A DNA stretch of 64,000 bases, from NCBI GenBank assembly GCA_002007465.1, contig LNAC01000003.1, positions 15,261,483 through 15,325,482 of the forward strand, given 5' to 3'. Every line of letters starts with the position of its first letter. Positions within the stretch are counted from its first letter, which is position 1. Both the position numbers and the translations under genes were made by a program. Shown piece after piece: positions 23,901 through 36,018 of the stretch. This stretch comes from Ailurus styani. Lineage: Eukaryota > Chordata > Mammalia > Carnivora > Ailuridae. Below the pieces are notes generated by a model. That model was not told the DNA's origin and searched no databases. It worked only from the letters and a program-made list of their open reading frames with translations.

Positions 23901-26804
23901 AAAGGTCATCCAGGATTAAGAGCAATTTAAAATGGTAGAAAAATAGTGAAAACCTAATATGGTCTTGGATTAGATACGCTGGTCAAATAATTTGTTTGTT
24001 TGTTTGATTTTGTTCAATTCCGTATTACCTTTCAACTATCAGTTGTATTTATAAATCTGAAATTCCAACATATATTAATTCTATTGCTTAAGATTACCTG
24101 TAAATGCCCCTTAGTCATATGGCCCTTTTGAAGTTTCTCTGGACATGACTAATCTCCTTTCCTCAAGAGTTATTAAACTGTCATTCATAGTTTATGTTTA
24201 TCAAATCAGCTGGAGTAGAAATGATGAAAAAGTTCTTTTGATCCTGTATTGCATATTAACTAAATACATATTCCTAATAATTGATCTGGTAAAGAATATT
24301 TTAAGACAATTATGATTCACTTGTACATTGTTGGCATTTTTGGATTCAGCATAAATCACAAATAAATAGAAATATTCCTGGGATTATATGTAAACCTTGA
24401 TTAACACATTGAAAATACTAGCAACTTTAATACAACCCCAGGATGATAACATTAAATTACTTCTAATGAGTGATTTAAAAGTTAATTGACTACTTTTACA
24501 ACAGTAACAAATGGAAAAAGATATTATATCCCCAAGCATTTTTCAAAAAATTAATGAGGCAGTAAGAGCTATGTAAAGCAGGTAATCACTTGTTAATTGA
24601 TCTGTTATTAGGATTATATTTAAACCTAGAATAATATATTTCCTTCCAGATTTCTTTAAAATAGACAAGGTAGTCACGCCCTTCCTGAAAAATCTTTAGT
24701 CTGTTGCTTAGGTAACCAGTTAGCCATTTATTACAATAGGGAGAGTAGTTGACAGATCATTAGTGAAATAAATATATGATCTCTATGAACTCATATCTAT
24801 CTACATGCACTAACTGTCTTATGATGTGAGAATACATCACAGCCCTCAAAAGACATTCCTCCAAAGAGTGTTTGATGGGGAGAGTGTTATGCTGGGGAAA
24901 ATAAATGCAAAGAAAAATTACCACCCTGGGAGAATTAATTTGCTTTGATTTCATTTGAAAACTTCTAGATGTATTCAGCAATATTCCTTAGTGAAGCCCA
25001 CATGTGAGTTAGCTAGCAGGATAAATGGAATAATTCACCTTTCAACATTACTTTGTTGGCATCCTTCAAACATTAAAAAATTTAGGATCCATTATAGTGC
25101 TTTTACCCCTCTCCCACCTTTCTTCCATATTTTAGCCCTAATTATTCTACAAATAGGGATATGTTTTCAGATATTGCAATTTAATAGATTCATTCTTCAC
25201 TACATGCCAATGTCACTTTCCTTTCATCATATAATTTGTGGAAGATATCTAACTTAAGTTCTTTCTTCTCAATCTACACTTGAAATCTGAAATACCTTTT
25301 TCTGATTTGTCTCCCTTTCTTTCATACACTTTTCAGAAGTACTTTCCCCATAGTTTTTCACATAAAATAAAACAAAGCATTTTTATTGGTTTGTTTTAAA
25401 GCTTGAAAGAGCCACAAGATATGACCTGTCCAAATCAGGAATGTTGTTTTTTTCCACCCTAACAAACAAGATCATATTAATCATGTAATGAACCAATAAA
25501 GATGAATGCCTGATTAACTCCCTGGCCAGAATTAATTACAGTAGGAGCAGTTGTTCTTACAACCTAAATTAGATCTTGTAAATGATATGGGTAGTCAGTG
25601 AATTACTGTTTTTGATATGGTGCTCAAAATGGGCTTTAGATGTATGTTACACCAATAATAGGTTATCCATTGGTGATGATATTCAAATTTGTAAAATACA
25701 TTAGTCTATAAATATACTAGCCATTCTTAAAAATTACAGTTGAAATAAGTCAGAGTTTATTTTACTTCCTGTGGGCAAGCTAGCTATATTGTTAATTTTT
25801 AGTGTTCTTTGTCCCTAATTATTTTATTTAAAGCCTGGTATTGTTAGTGTCAGACTGAACAAGCAGTAGTAGAGTATTTCATAAGAGGCATCATAAAATT
25901 AAAGGCATAGGTCATTTGGCATAATTATTTTTGCATTTCTACAACTGCTTATTTTAATTTCTTTCTCCAGTAGATTCTTCTCTGTATCCTTTTTTATGAG
26001 GTTATTTCTTAGCTCAAAATAACAAAGCCATTGTTATTGCTTTTTTGGACATTTATCATTGCATTCTCCTCAGAAAAACTTAAAAAAATTTCTCACAAGT
26101 TCTTTCACTTAAAAGCTATTTTGTTAGTTTATTATGATTGATTTTGTGCTATTGTACCATTTTTGGCTGTCCTTAAACTCAAGAACAATTATTTTCCATT
26201 TAGCCTACTTCTGACAATATATTATCAAAATTATTTAGTTTTTATAAATTCTTTTATTGTTTTTATCATTTTTTTCCTTATGCCCAGTGATCTATGGATC
26301 CTTAGATTATTTGTTGTATAATATGACCATTGTGGTTTTTGATAATAACTATTTTATTTTATGATTTTTCCCTCTTTCTAAACTTTTTAAAAGTAAAGTA
26401 AAAAAAATCCTTTTCAATACTTTGGCTACCTTGAAGCTCTAAAAGAAATCACATAATTAGTACTTTTAATTGTACTTATGTATAATATGTATGCAAAATA
26501 TTTTTGTTTAATAATTAGAGGATTTGAAATGAACAGTCATTCATGTTTAAGAATTTATGGAGATTAGTATAATTTGTTGTGAGTTGTAATGTGCTACACA
26601 TAGTTTTTCTAACTTTATTTTGTAATCTTAAGAACTTCTCACTCAAAGAAATTTTAAAGTTGAAATTTTAAAACTTTTAAATAGTAATGTTTTTCAGTGA
26701 TTTCTTCTGGTGATAGAGAATGAAGTAACTAGGACCAATTCCCCACTGGGATCAATTAGAAATCGGAAAAAATGTTTATTAAAACAATTTATTTGCGGAC
26801 ATAC
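20981..26804. other. long AT-rich, repeat-poor stretch
   Basis: Nearly 6 kb in which I recognise no SINE, LTR or L1 segment. The only simple sequences are short CA/TA runs at about 21884-21920 and A-runs at 22335 and 22740. The open frames at 20889-21176 and 24955-25257 have no family features. Very old transposon remnants may be present but beyond recognition by eye. Confidence 0.5.
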
Positions 26805-27190
26805 TATTTACATTTTGCTGTATAGCAAACTAACCCCAAATCTAGTGGCTTAAATCAGCTACAATTTATTTAACTCCCAGTTCTGTGGTTTTGAAATTTA
26901 GAGTGTCATTCCAGTATGAGCCAGGTTTAGCTGATCATGGCGAAACTCATGTCTTTCAGGTAATATGTTACTTGAAGCTTCTTGGCTTATTTACCTCATC
27001 TGGAACGGGTGGGGTGACTGGAGACTCTTTCCATAGTCTCAGTCTTCAGCAGGATAGTCTGAGCTTGCTCCCATATTCATTATACAGCCTTCATGAGCAG
27101 TAAGACTATATTGCAATGGAAAACTTAGTCTTGGGCATTGAACTTGTACAGCGTCATTTCTCCAATGCTATTTGATTAGCCTAAGCAAGC
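26805..27190 (-). mobile_element. possible MaLR-like LTR, highly diverged
   Basis: GCTGTATAGCAAACTAACCC...TAGTGGCTTAAATCAGC...CAATTTATTTAACTCCCAGTTCTGTGG follows the plan of a complemented MaLR LTR 3' end (TAGCAAACTA...AGTGGCTTAAAACAAC...TTTATT...CTGTGG). Beyond about 27000 the resemblance fades. The 72-codon frame across it (26885-27103) is incidental. Confidence 0.4.
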
Positions 27191-27599
27191 CAAAAAGCCA
27201 GACAAGATTTAAGAAGTGGGAACACAGAATTTGAGATTCCCTCTCTTGATTAAAGGAGCTGTAAAATATCTTGACCATTATTCACCTGGCATAGAAAGAT
27301 CCTGCAAAGCAGTGGAGAATTACAGGGCTAAATTCCAAGGAAAGAAGGAAATGGAAAATTATTAAATTGACATTTGGATTTGCTCTTTTCCTTGTTATCT
27401 GATAATTCCAGAAAGGATATGGAGAGTCCAATATTCTAAGATGTATTTTTGACAGCTTTGTGGGGATAGTGAGACAAAAGTAAAAATCCAGGACCCACTA
27501 GGGAAAAAGATCTCCATAATTGCCCCATGCTATGGGATGGGACTTTGACAGCCTACACTATAGCAATTTTCCTGGTAGAAAATGAAATTCAACTTAAAT
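27191..27599. other. non-coding DNA, nothing recognised
   Basis: No repeat or coding signal recognised. Confidence 0.4.
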
Positions 27600-28730
27600 G
27601 TAAATTCTCCTTGGAGAGTAAACCATCATGCCAAGACTCAAATAATTTTTATAAGTTTTTCACCTACAATGGCCAGCATTTAGTTTAAAATAACCAATGA
27701 AACAGGCAAAACAAACAACAAACACACTCGGTCAAAATCAAAGAGAAAAACTGACAGTAGAAGGGACTCAGATAAAATCAAAGGGCTTAAAATCAAAGGA
27801 CTCTGTTTAATGTGTTCAGAGAGATAAACGTCAAGGTTGAAAATTTCAAGAAAGAACTAGAAAATATCAACAATGAAGAATGAAAAGGAGAAAAGAAGTA
27901 ATTGAGAACTATAGAGAAAAAAATGAGAGATATAGGAGATAAATTGAGAAGCTGTGACATATTTTTTAATGACCCCCCATAGGGGATATTATCATTTGTG
28001 CTGAAGCAATATTTGAAGAAATAACCACTGAAAAATTTCCAAAACGGGTAGACATTAAGTCTATCAAAATTTATGCATAATAAATAAGGATAAACACAAA
28101 ACTATAGTTATATAAGAGCAAACAAATGAAAATCAAAGACATACAAAAATATTAAGATAGCTAAAATAAAAATTATCTTTAAAGGTTTGAAATCTTACAG
28201 AGCATGCTCTCTGACTATAGTTTAATTAAGCTGGAAATATAAAATGAAATAGAACTAGAAAATTTTCATATGATTAGAAATTAAGCAATGTACTTCTAAG
28301 TAAGGTATGGATCAAGAAATAACAACTGAATGATAATGGATAAAAATTAAAACGTGGCATGTAACTAAAGCTTCATTGAAAAGAAAATATATACTTTTAA
28401 ATGCATATATTAGAAAATAGCAAAAGCTAAAACTGACAATTTAATAATCCATTCTATATTAAAGAATGCAAAGTAGAAGGAAATAAAATTATAGCAGAAA
28501 GAAATGAAATATAAATAAAATACTAAACCTACAAAAGAGACTATGAACAGGTGAAAATGTGGTTCATTTTAAAAGTCTAATAAAATTAAGCCCAGGTGAA
28601 ACTGATCAAGAAGAATTAAAATATATGAAACAATAAAAATGTGGAAAATACTTGTATAGATACCTTGAATAAGAGAGTAAGTAGCCAATAAATATACAAA
28701 AATGTTCAACTCTATAAATAGTGAAGTAGT
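27600..28730 (+). mobile_element. old L1 (L1M/HAL1-like) ORF1-ORF2 fragment
   Basis: A-rich sense strand. TGCTGAAGCAATATTTGAAG, AAATAACCACTGAAAAATTT and TCCAAAACGGGTAGACATTA at about 27999-28056 fit the conserved centre of L1 ORF1. Further on, AATGCAAAGTAGAAGGAAAT, AAAATTATAGCAGAAAGAAA, TGAAATATAAATAAAATACT and CTGATCAAGAAGAATTAAAA fit the linker region of ORF2 in the right order. Every frame has many stops. The ORF1-to-ORF2 distance is shorter than in an intact L1, so an internal part is missing. Confidence 0.65.
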
Positions 28731-28904
28731 CAAAAAGGCCTATTCTTCTGTAACAAGATGATCTTGGAAATCTCCATTACAACTCTTAACTATCCCTTTC
28801 TTCAACTCAGAGAATAAAAGGCATCCAAATAATAATCCCATTGGATGTCCTTCTACAACTCTGACTACTCTTAGTTGCATTCGCAATTCTTATCAATCAG
28901 GATA

Positions 28905-29115
28905 GTTAAATTATGCTGCAATAACAAATAATTCCCAAATCTCAGCACCCTAAACAACAAGGTTTATTTCTTTTTCTCACAGTGTGTCTATTATAGATAC
29001 TAGGTAGTTTTGCTGCATGTCTTCCTCATTCCAGGAGCTATCTGATATAGCAGCCATGATCTGTACTTCCATGTTTATGGCAGATGTCATGGACAGAAAA
29101 ATAAAGGCAGGTTAA
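28905..29115 (-). mobile_element. possible MaLR-like LTR piece
   Basis: ATTATGCTGCAATAACAAAT, AATTCCCAAATCTCAGCACC, CTAAACAACAAGGTTTATTT and CTTTTTCTCACAGTGTGTCT have the plan of a complemented MaLR LTR terminus. The match is short and diverged. Confidence 0.4.
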
Positions 29116-30592
29116 TGACAAAATGGCTCCTAATGCTTTGCTTTTATTTAATTTGCTAAAGAAAATTATGGTCATGTCTAACTGTAGAGGCAGGAAAGTG
29201 CTCTGAAAAAAAACTTTGACTATTGGTAGATACCACTAATAATTCACACTTATTCAACTCAAAACTTGCCTCATTTTTTTTTACAGTATTTTCTTCCTCT
29301 ATCTGTTTAGACCTCTTTACCTTTACAGGTGTTGCTCTCCATTTGTTTCCTCCTTGTTTTTCTAGGACTTAATTTTCTCAATCTTTCTCTTTTGTGATTT
29401 TCTCTATATTGGGTATGTCCTTTAAAATAAAATTCTCTTATCTTAAACACAAAACAAAACAAAAAATGCTATTGTTGATACTTCTTGTACCTTTTGATAT
29501 TCCTTCATCTTTTTTCTTTCATTTCATATCCAAGATAATTTTTTTAATTTGATGGCTTTATTTCCTCAATATATACAAATGCTTTAATTCTATCCTTTCA
29601 CACTCAAAGACATCACTAAAATCTTTCTCAAAAAGCCATTTGTGTTTCCTCATATATAAAAATTAATTGATATTTCTTCATTTTTTATCGTTTAAGTTTT
29701 TTGCTTTACTGTAATTGGGTCAATTTGTTTCTTATGCTCATGTTTATCTGTCTCCTATTCAGTAGCTCCTATTATATGTCTATCTAATGGTCATTGTCTT
29801 CAATGATTGATTTTTAAAATTTACCTTTACATTTATCTCTTCCCGGCTCTCTCATTTATTTTCTATCAACTAATAGCTAATCTGAATATCAGTCTTTCCC
29901 CATTCTTCTTATATTTGGGCTATTATTTCTAATTATCTGATTGATAACTCCAAGTGGATCTCTAGCATCTCAAACTCAACATGCCAAAATATGAGTTTAT
30001 CATCTACTTGTATTTATTTGATTTTTCTCCTAAGGTCCATATTTCAATGAATGGCATAAAATAAATTATCCCACTTGAAAACCATGGAATTATGCTTGAA
30101 ATCTCCTTTCTCTTTTTTCATAAGTCCAGTTGAATATTCTGGTGAAATGCTATTCTAATCATTATTCTTCATTTTAACTCCTTATTAAATTTTTGTTTAG
30201 AGTTTCTCTGCCTACTTTACTTTTTTGTCTATTCCAAACATACTTCAAGATACTCCGTACTTTTTGTAGAAATAAGGCAACACTTCTTTATTCATGGCTA
30301 TTAATGTTATGATTAATCTGGGGATTAATATGAGAAGCCATCCCTTTGTCCATAATAACTCATTTAGTTAGGGATACTTGAGAATTTGGACCAAATTTAT
30401 CCCAAACCTACAGAGTTTGAAATGTAGTTCAAATGCTTTTTTTCCCCCTCTGAACAATTTGAGATTAAGTTAATGCACTACTATGCTCTAAATCTATAGC
30501 ATGTAATTCATAAAAACAAGAACATTCTCCTTCGTAGAATCAATACAACTATCAAGATAAAGAAATCAACATCAGTACATTAACACCACTCA
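29116..30592. other. T-rich non-coding DNA, nothing firmly recognised
   Basis: Strong T/C bias on the + strand. The part at about 29930-30190 (CTCCAAGTGGATCTCTAGCA, AACCATGGAATTATGCTTGA) vaguely resembles an ancient LINE or other old repeat on the minus strand, but not well enough to name. Confidence 0.35.
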
Positions 30593-30990
30593 TATTAGTT
30601 TGCTGTAGTTGCTAGATGAATTTCACACATTCATATGTAAGAGTTCTGGAGATTGGAAAGCCAAATGGGTCTCACTGGGCCAAAATGAAGATATTGGTAA
30701 GGTTGCATTTCTTCTGGAGGCTTTAGAAGAGACTCTTATTCCTTGATTTTTCAGACTATAAAGTTGCCCTACATTCCTTGACTCATGGTTCCCTTTCTCC
30801 ATTCTTGGAGACAGGAACAGAGCATCTTTTAATCTTTTTTTGACTCTGATTCTCCTATGTCCCTTTTTCAAGTATGGCATTGGGTCTACTTGAAGAATCT
30901 GGGATAATCTCTCATTTTAATATCCTTAACTTAATCATGTCTGCAAAGTTCCTTTCACCATGCAAAGTAACATAGTCTTGGATTCTGGTG
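30593..30990 (-). mobile_element. MaLR/MLT1-type LTR
   Basis: In order: ATATTAGTTTGCTGTAGTTG, AGAGTTCTGGAGATTGGAAA, AATGGGTCTCACTGGGCCAA, GCATTTCTTCTGGAGGCTTT, TACATTCCTTGACTCATGGT, CTGGGATAATCTCTCATTTT, AATCATGTCTGCAAAGTTCC, CATGCAAAGTAACATAG. This is the complement of a well-conserved MaLR LTR plan. No internal sequence adjoins it. The same LTR group, better preserved, is at 56270-56800. Confidence 0.75.
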
Positions 30991-31994
30991 ATTCAATGTG
31001 TACATCTTTAAAGGAGCAGTTTCTAATCTCTAGAACGTTCTTAACTTTTATCAGTTGTCCTGCATTTAGACACCCTTTAGAGCAATAGCACCCTTTAAAG
31101 CAAAAAAATAAGTCTTGAATCATGCATTGAATTTAGTTGTCACATTTCTTTAGTTTCTTTTCATTTGGGAGAGTTCTTCCATCTTTCCTTAATTTTCATG
31201 TTCTTGACAACTTTCAAGACTGAGTCTAGTTACTTGAAATGTGTTCCTCAATTTGGCTTTGCCTATAAATCCTTATGAGGACATTTTCATTTTGCATCCT
31301 ATCAGGTAGTGATTTACTTTAATTAGTCACATTGCTGACAATATTCACTTGGATCACTTGATTAAAGTGGAGTCTGCTAGAATTCTCTACTTTAGAGCTA
31401 CTCCTTTTCCTTTTGGTATTAATAAGCATTCTGTGTGGAGGCATTTTGGGACTACATACATACTTAATTCCTCATCAAACTTTCAATTTATTAATGTCTT
31501 TATATCAGGGATATAATGGTAGAGAGTTAATTACTATTTAATTTAATGGGTTACAGTCTGTTACTGTAATTATTTTGAAGCTCACCTCATCTCTGAGTTA
31601 GCCAGTGGAAATGCCTTTAAAGGGTTAGTATTTTCATGACCCAGTTGTGATTTGAGCACTTTTGTGTTTTCTAGCCGTGCTCTCACATCAGTCATTTTTC
31701 TAACTGGCACTGGTTCATTTTATTAGAGAATGACCATTAAAAACCAATATCTGCATGTTAAATGTGTTTATTGCTCTTAGGGTTACATTACTTCTAGAAT
31801 CTCTCAGTGAACAGGGAGAGGGAATACAGACAGACACACACACACACACACCTCTACAAAAAATTATGTGTTGACATTGACCTATCATTTCAAGCTCAAT
31901 ACCATATTTTAGTTTTTTAGGACTGAACTTTTGGAGAAGGATGAGGAGAGGGGAAAGAAAGAGGTGAAGGTCAGGGAAGGGAATTTTCCCTCAC
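30991..31994. other. non-coding DNA; short CA repeat
   Basis: No coding signal or recognised transposon. A short (AC)n tract lies near 31834-31851, and a purine-rich patch (GGATGAGGAGAGGGGAAAGA) at about 31938. Confidence 0.5.
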
Positions 31995-32182
31995 ATTTAT
32001 TGAGGTAAAATATAAGTACAAGAAAATTTCTCCATTTTAAGTTCAAGATAGCGTTCTTCATCCTCAAATATCCTTTCATCCTTGTTTCAGTAATAGCCTT
32101 TTCTGACCTCTGATCCTAGATAATTAATAATCTGATTTTTTTCACTTAAGTTATGCCTTACCAGAATTATATTCCCCTGGGA
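31995..32182 (-). mobile_element. old L1 3' UTR piece
   Basis: TTATTGAGGTAAAATATAAG, TCTCCATTTTAAGTTCAAGA, TGACCTCTGATCCTAGATAA and TAATCTGATTTTTTTCACTT follow the order of the complement of an old L1 3' UTR. It lies just before the ORF2/ORF1 part at 32183-33850 and may be the 3' end of the same element after internal deletion, or a separate insertion. Confidence 0.55.
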
Positions 32183-33850
32183 AGCCATCTGGCCTTGGTC
32201 TCTTGTTTGTTGGGAAATTTTTGATTACTGCTTCAAATTCCTTGCTGGTGATAGGTCTGTTCAAATTTTCTATTTCTTCCTGGTTCGGTTTGGCAATTTA
32301 CACATCTCTAGGAATGCCTCCATTTCTTCCAGATTGCCTAATTTGTTCTATATAGTTGCTCATAGTATGTTCTTATAATTGTATTTCTTTGGTGTTGGTT
32401 GTGATCTCTCCTCTTTCATTCATGATTTTATTTTTTGCGGTCCTTTCTCTTTTCCTTCTGACAAGTCTGGCCACGGGTTTATCAATATTATTAATTCTTT
32501 CAAAGAACTAGTTCCTAGTTTTATTGGTTTGTTCAACTCTTCCTTTGATTTCCATTTCATTGAGTTCTGCTCTAATCTTTATTATTTCTCTTCCTTTGCT
32601 GAATTTAGGCTTTATTTGCTATTCTTTCTTCAGCTTCTTTAGGTGTAAGGTTAGGTTGTATATTTGAGACCTTTCTTGTTTCTTTCTTTTTTCCTTTTTT
32701 TAAAGATTTTAATTATTTATATGACAGAGTGAGATTACAAGTAGGCAGAGAGGCAGGCAGAGGGAGAGGAGGAACCAGGCTTCCCGCCGAGCAGGGAGCC
32801 TGATGCTGGGCTCAATTCCAGGACCCTGAGATCATGACCTGAGCTGAAGGCGGAGGCTTTAACCCACTGAGCCACCCAGGCACCCCGACCTTTCTTGTTT
32901 CTTGAGAAAGGCTTGGGTTGCTATATACTTCCCTCCTAGGAGCTCCTTTGCTGCATCCCAAAGATTTTGAACAGTTGTGTTTTCATTTTCATTAGTCTCC
33001 ATAAATTTTTTAAGTTCTTTAATTTCCTGGTTGACCCATTCATTCCTTAGTAGTATGCTCTTTAGTCTCCATGTCTTTGAGTTCTTTCCAAATTTCTTTT
33101 TTTATCCAATCTGATACCATGTGTCTTTTGATTGGGGCATTTAGCCCATTTACATTCAGAGTAACTATTGAAAAATAAGAATATAGTGCCATTGTAATAC
33201 CTGTAAAGTCACTGTTACTGTATATTGTCTCTGTTTCTTTCTGGTCTGTGTTACTTTTGGGCTCTCTTTTTGCTTAGGGGATTCCTTTTAATATTTCTTG
33301 TAGGGCTGGTTTGGTGAATGCAAATTCTTTTAGTTTCTGTATGTCCTGGAAGCTTTTTAATCACTCCTTCTATTTTGAATGAAATCCTAGCTGGATAAAA
33401 TATTCTTGGCTGCATTTTATTCTCATTTAGCTCCCTGAAGCTATCATGCCAATCCTTTTTGGCCTGCCAGTTTTCAGGTCTCTGTGGATAGGTCTTCTGC
33501 CAGTCTAATGTTTCTACCTGTGTAGGTTACAGACCTCTTAGCCTGAGCTGCTGTCAGGATTTTCTCTTTGTCACTAAGACTTGTAAGTTTTATTTTTAGA
33601 AGACAGGGTGTGGACCTATTTTTATTGATTTTGAGGGGGGTTCTCTGTGTTTCCTGGATTTTGATACCTGTTTCCTTCCCCAGATTAGGGAAGTTCTCAG
33701 CTATAATTTGCTCCAACGTACCTTCTGCTCCTCTCTCTCTTTCCTTCTGGGATTCCAGTTATTCTAATATTGTTTCACTTTATGGTATCATTTATCTCTC
33801 AAATTCTCCCATTGTGATTCCATAGTTGTTTATCTTTCTTTTTATCAACT
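32183..33850 (-). mobile_element. L1 fragment with ORF2 and ORF1 parts, internally deleted
   Basis: Antisense to the + strand. From 32183 to about 33110 it reads as L1 ORF2 between endonuclease and reverse transcriptase (GGAAGCCATCTGGCCTTGGT; TCAAAGAACTAGTTCCTAGT; CTTTGCTGCATCCCAAAGAT). After an internal deletion at about 33105 it continues with the beginning of ORF2 and the ORF1 region. An 80-codon frame at 33474-33716 contains ENFPNLGKETGIKIQETQRT followed by RNIRLAEDLSTET, clearly L1 ORF1p C-terminal domain sequence. Coding capacity is lost by truncation and stops. A CAN-SINE sits inside at 32685-32886. Confidence 0.88.
32668..32903 (-). mobile_element. CAN-SINE nested in L1
   Basis: Body 32685-32886 with the TACAAGTAGGCAGAGAGGCA segment and a head ending in CCACCCAGGCACCCC. 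The 17-bp direct repeat GACCTTTCTTGTTTCTT is perfect (32668-32684 and 32887-32903), and removing the SINE with one repeat restores continuous L1 sequence. The insertion therefore postdates the L1. Confidence 0.97.
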
Positions 33851-34224
33851 TCTTTATAATTTTTAAAGCACATCTTTTACCCTCCCCTACTTCACCTCAC
33901 ACAATCTTTGGGATAATTATATTGCCTTCCTCATTTTATCTCCATTATACCCTGAACTAGCACTCCTCTGATTTTTTGTTATTGTTGTTGCTGCTTTAGG
34001 AAAGGGGCAGTATCCTTAGCCAAGATATTTGTCTCTGTGTCTTGCTTATTTACTGTCATTAAAGCTATACTAGCAGCATGACAGAGCTGCCTTGTGCCTT
34101 GTACTGGCTCTCAGGGCCAAGTGTTAAATATTCAGAATTTTTTTTTCTGTACTTACATCACTTACATAATTGACCGTGATGTAAGTAATCATGCTATGAA
34201 TATTGGCAAATGCTAAAATTAGGG
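33851..34224. other. non-coding DNA, nothing recognised
   Basis: No repeat or coding signal recognised. Confidence 0.4.
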
Positions 34225-34600
34225 TTTCCACTGTCTTGGTCTGTTTGGACAGCTGTAACACAAATACCATAGACTAGGTGGCTTTAACAATAAACATTTT
34301 TTTCTCACAGTTCTGGAGGCTGGGGAATTGAAGATCAAGGCACATAATCAGTGTCTGGTGAGTGCTCACTTCCTGTTTTATAGATGGCCATCTCCTTGCT
34401 GTACCCTTACAGGGTCAAAGGGAGTCTGGAGTCTCTTTTATAAGGGCACTAGTTACATTCATGAGAGCTCCACTTACTCTTATGATCCAATCACCCACCA
34501 AGGACCACATCTCCAAATACCATCACATTAGGGATTAGGTTGCACATAAGAATTTGGTGTGGGGGATATAAACATTCTATAGCCCTTATTCATATAGTAA
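34225..34600 (-). mobile_element. MaLR-type LTR
   Basis: GTCTGTTTGGACAGCTGTAA, CACAAATACCATAGACTAGG, TGGCTTTAACAATAAACATT, TCTCACAGTTCTGGAGGCTG, TCTTTTATAAGGGCACTAGT, GATCCAATCACCCACCAAGG and CATCACATTAGGGATTAGGT follow, in order, the complement of a MaLR LTR of the MST/MLT1 sort. The same LTR type recurs at 53668-54025. No internal region is attached, so it is a solo LTR. Confidence 0.78.
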
Positions 34601-35784
34601 AGTGGTTCACCAATATGCCACTAACTGTAATAGCTATGGGTACTCTTATTTTTGTTTTATGCTGTTTTTGTTCCATTGAAGTCTGTCTGGAGAACCTGTT
34701 TCTTTACCATAATGTAAATGCCACTAAGCACTTGAATTTTTCAGTTTAATTGTCTTGAATTTTTTCAGTGTAATTAACCCTCTGTGTGCAGGGAACTATC
34801 TTCTTTAACAGGTGGGTATTCAGGAAGCAAACCCACACCTTTGAGCATTTATGTGACCTTGGGAAGCCAGGAGTTGCTATCCAAAACTGATTTATGTTAA
34901 GCAAAGCTTGGCAGACCTGATGTGCTTTGCTCTTGCAATGTAGATGACCAATAAAATGTTCATGCAGATAGTTTCAACTGAGCTTAGCTGACTGGGACTA
35001 AATTTTCTAAAGCTCTTTGCAGAAAAACAGTTATCCTAAAAGTGATCTTTATTGGGTTCCTTGTTATTAATTGATTGTTGATAACAAGCTCTATGCTACC
35101 TATTCTGTTCCCATGCTAATCTAAGCTTCTTCTTCTGTTTGTGGCTCCAAAACAAAACCTAAAATATTCTTTCCCTATATTTGCAATTGCTGAAGAGTTC
35201 ATAATTTCATTGAGTTAAATTCTTTCTCATCGTTAGACCTTTTCCAATGCAATATGCTGAATATGACTTATCTGAGAATTCTCTTTCTAAATCTGCAACA
35301 TAGACTTTATGAACCAGCTTCCCTGATACCTCACTTATCAGTGCTCAGCCACCATTGGGCTACATTTGCTGGGGTTGAGATGCAGCATGTAGGAGAACTA
35401 GAGCTGGAAGTGTGATTAGAGTTATGACCTTTGCTCATCACTATGGGCAAAGGTCTTCCTGCCTTCCAGTCTCTGTGATAAGAAAAGCTGGTCAGAGAGA
35501 ACATTTATTTTGAGGCAGGGGAAGGAAAGAATGAATGCCCACTCTTCAAAAGTACTCTGACCTGAATTCTTAACCCCAGGCAAGCCATACAGAATTTGGG
35601 TTAGTATGCTGCCTGGGGTAGAGTAGTCTGTTCAACTGATGTTTGCATGATACTTCTGCCTTGAGAGAATTGGGTCACTTGCTTTTTCATTACTGCTGAG
35701 GATGAGGGCCTGAGACAGGGAGGTCTCAGAACATGGAAGAGTTAGTTACCTTTTCTGGGCAGTATTGAGTTTAACATTTAGCTT
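34601..35784. other. non-coding DNA, nothing recognised
   Basis: No repeat family or coding signal recognised. Confidence 0.45.
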
Positions 35785-36018
35785 AGTTTTGTTGCGACTT
35801 TGCAACTATTTTTTTTTTTTAGATTTTATTTATTTATTATATATATAGAGAGAGTGCCTGAGCAAGCACAAGTTGGGGAGGGCAGAGAGAGAAACACTCC
35901 CCATTGAGCAAGGAGCTCAATGTTGGGTTCCATTCCAGGGTCCTGGGATCATGACCTGAGGTGAAGACAAACATTTAATGGACTGAGCCACCCAGGCACC
36001 CCAGTCTTGTTACAACTG
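35785..36018 (-). mobile_element. CAN-SINE, older copy
   Basis: Body about 35802-36002: T run, AGATTTTATTTATTTATTAT, a GAGCAAGCACAAGTTGGGGA-type middle, and a head ending GAGCCACCCAGGCACCCC. The diverged direct repeat AGTTTTGTTGCGACTTT / AGTCTTGTTACAACTGTT flanks it. Both body and duplication are more mutated than in the young copies. Confidence 0.93.
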
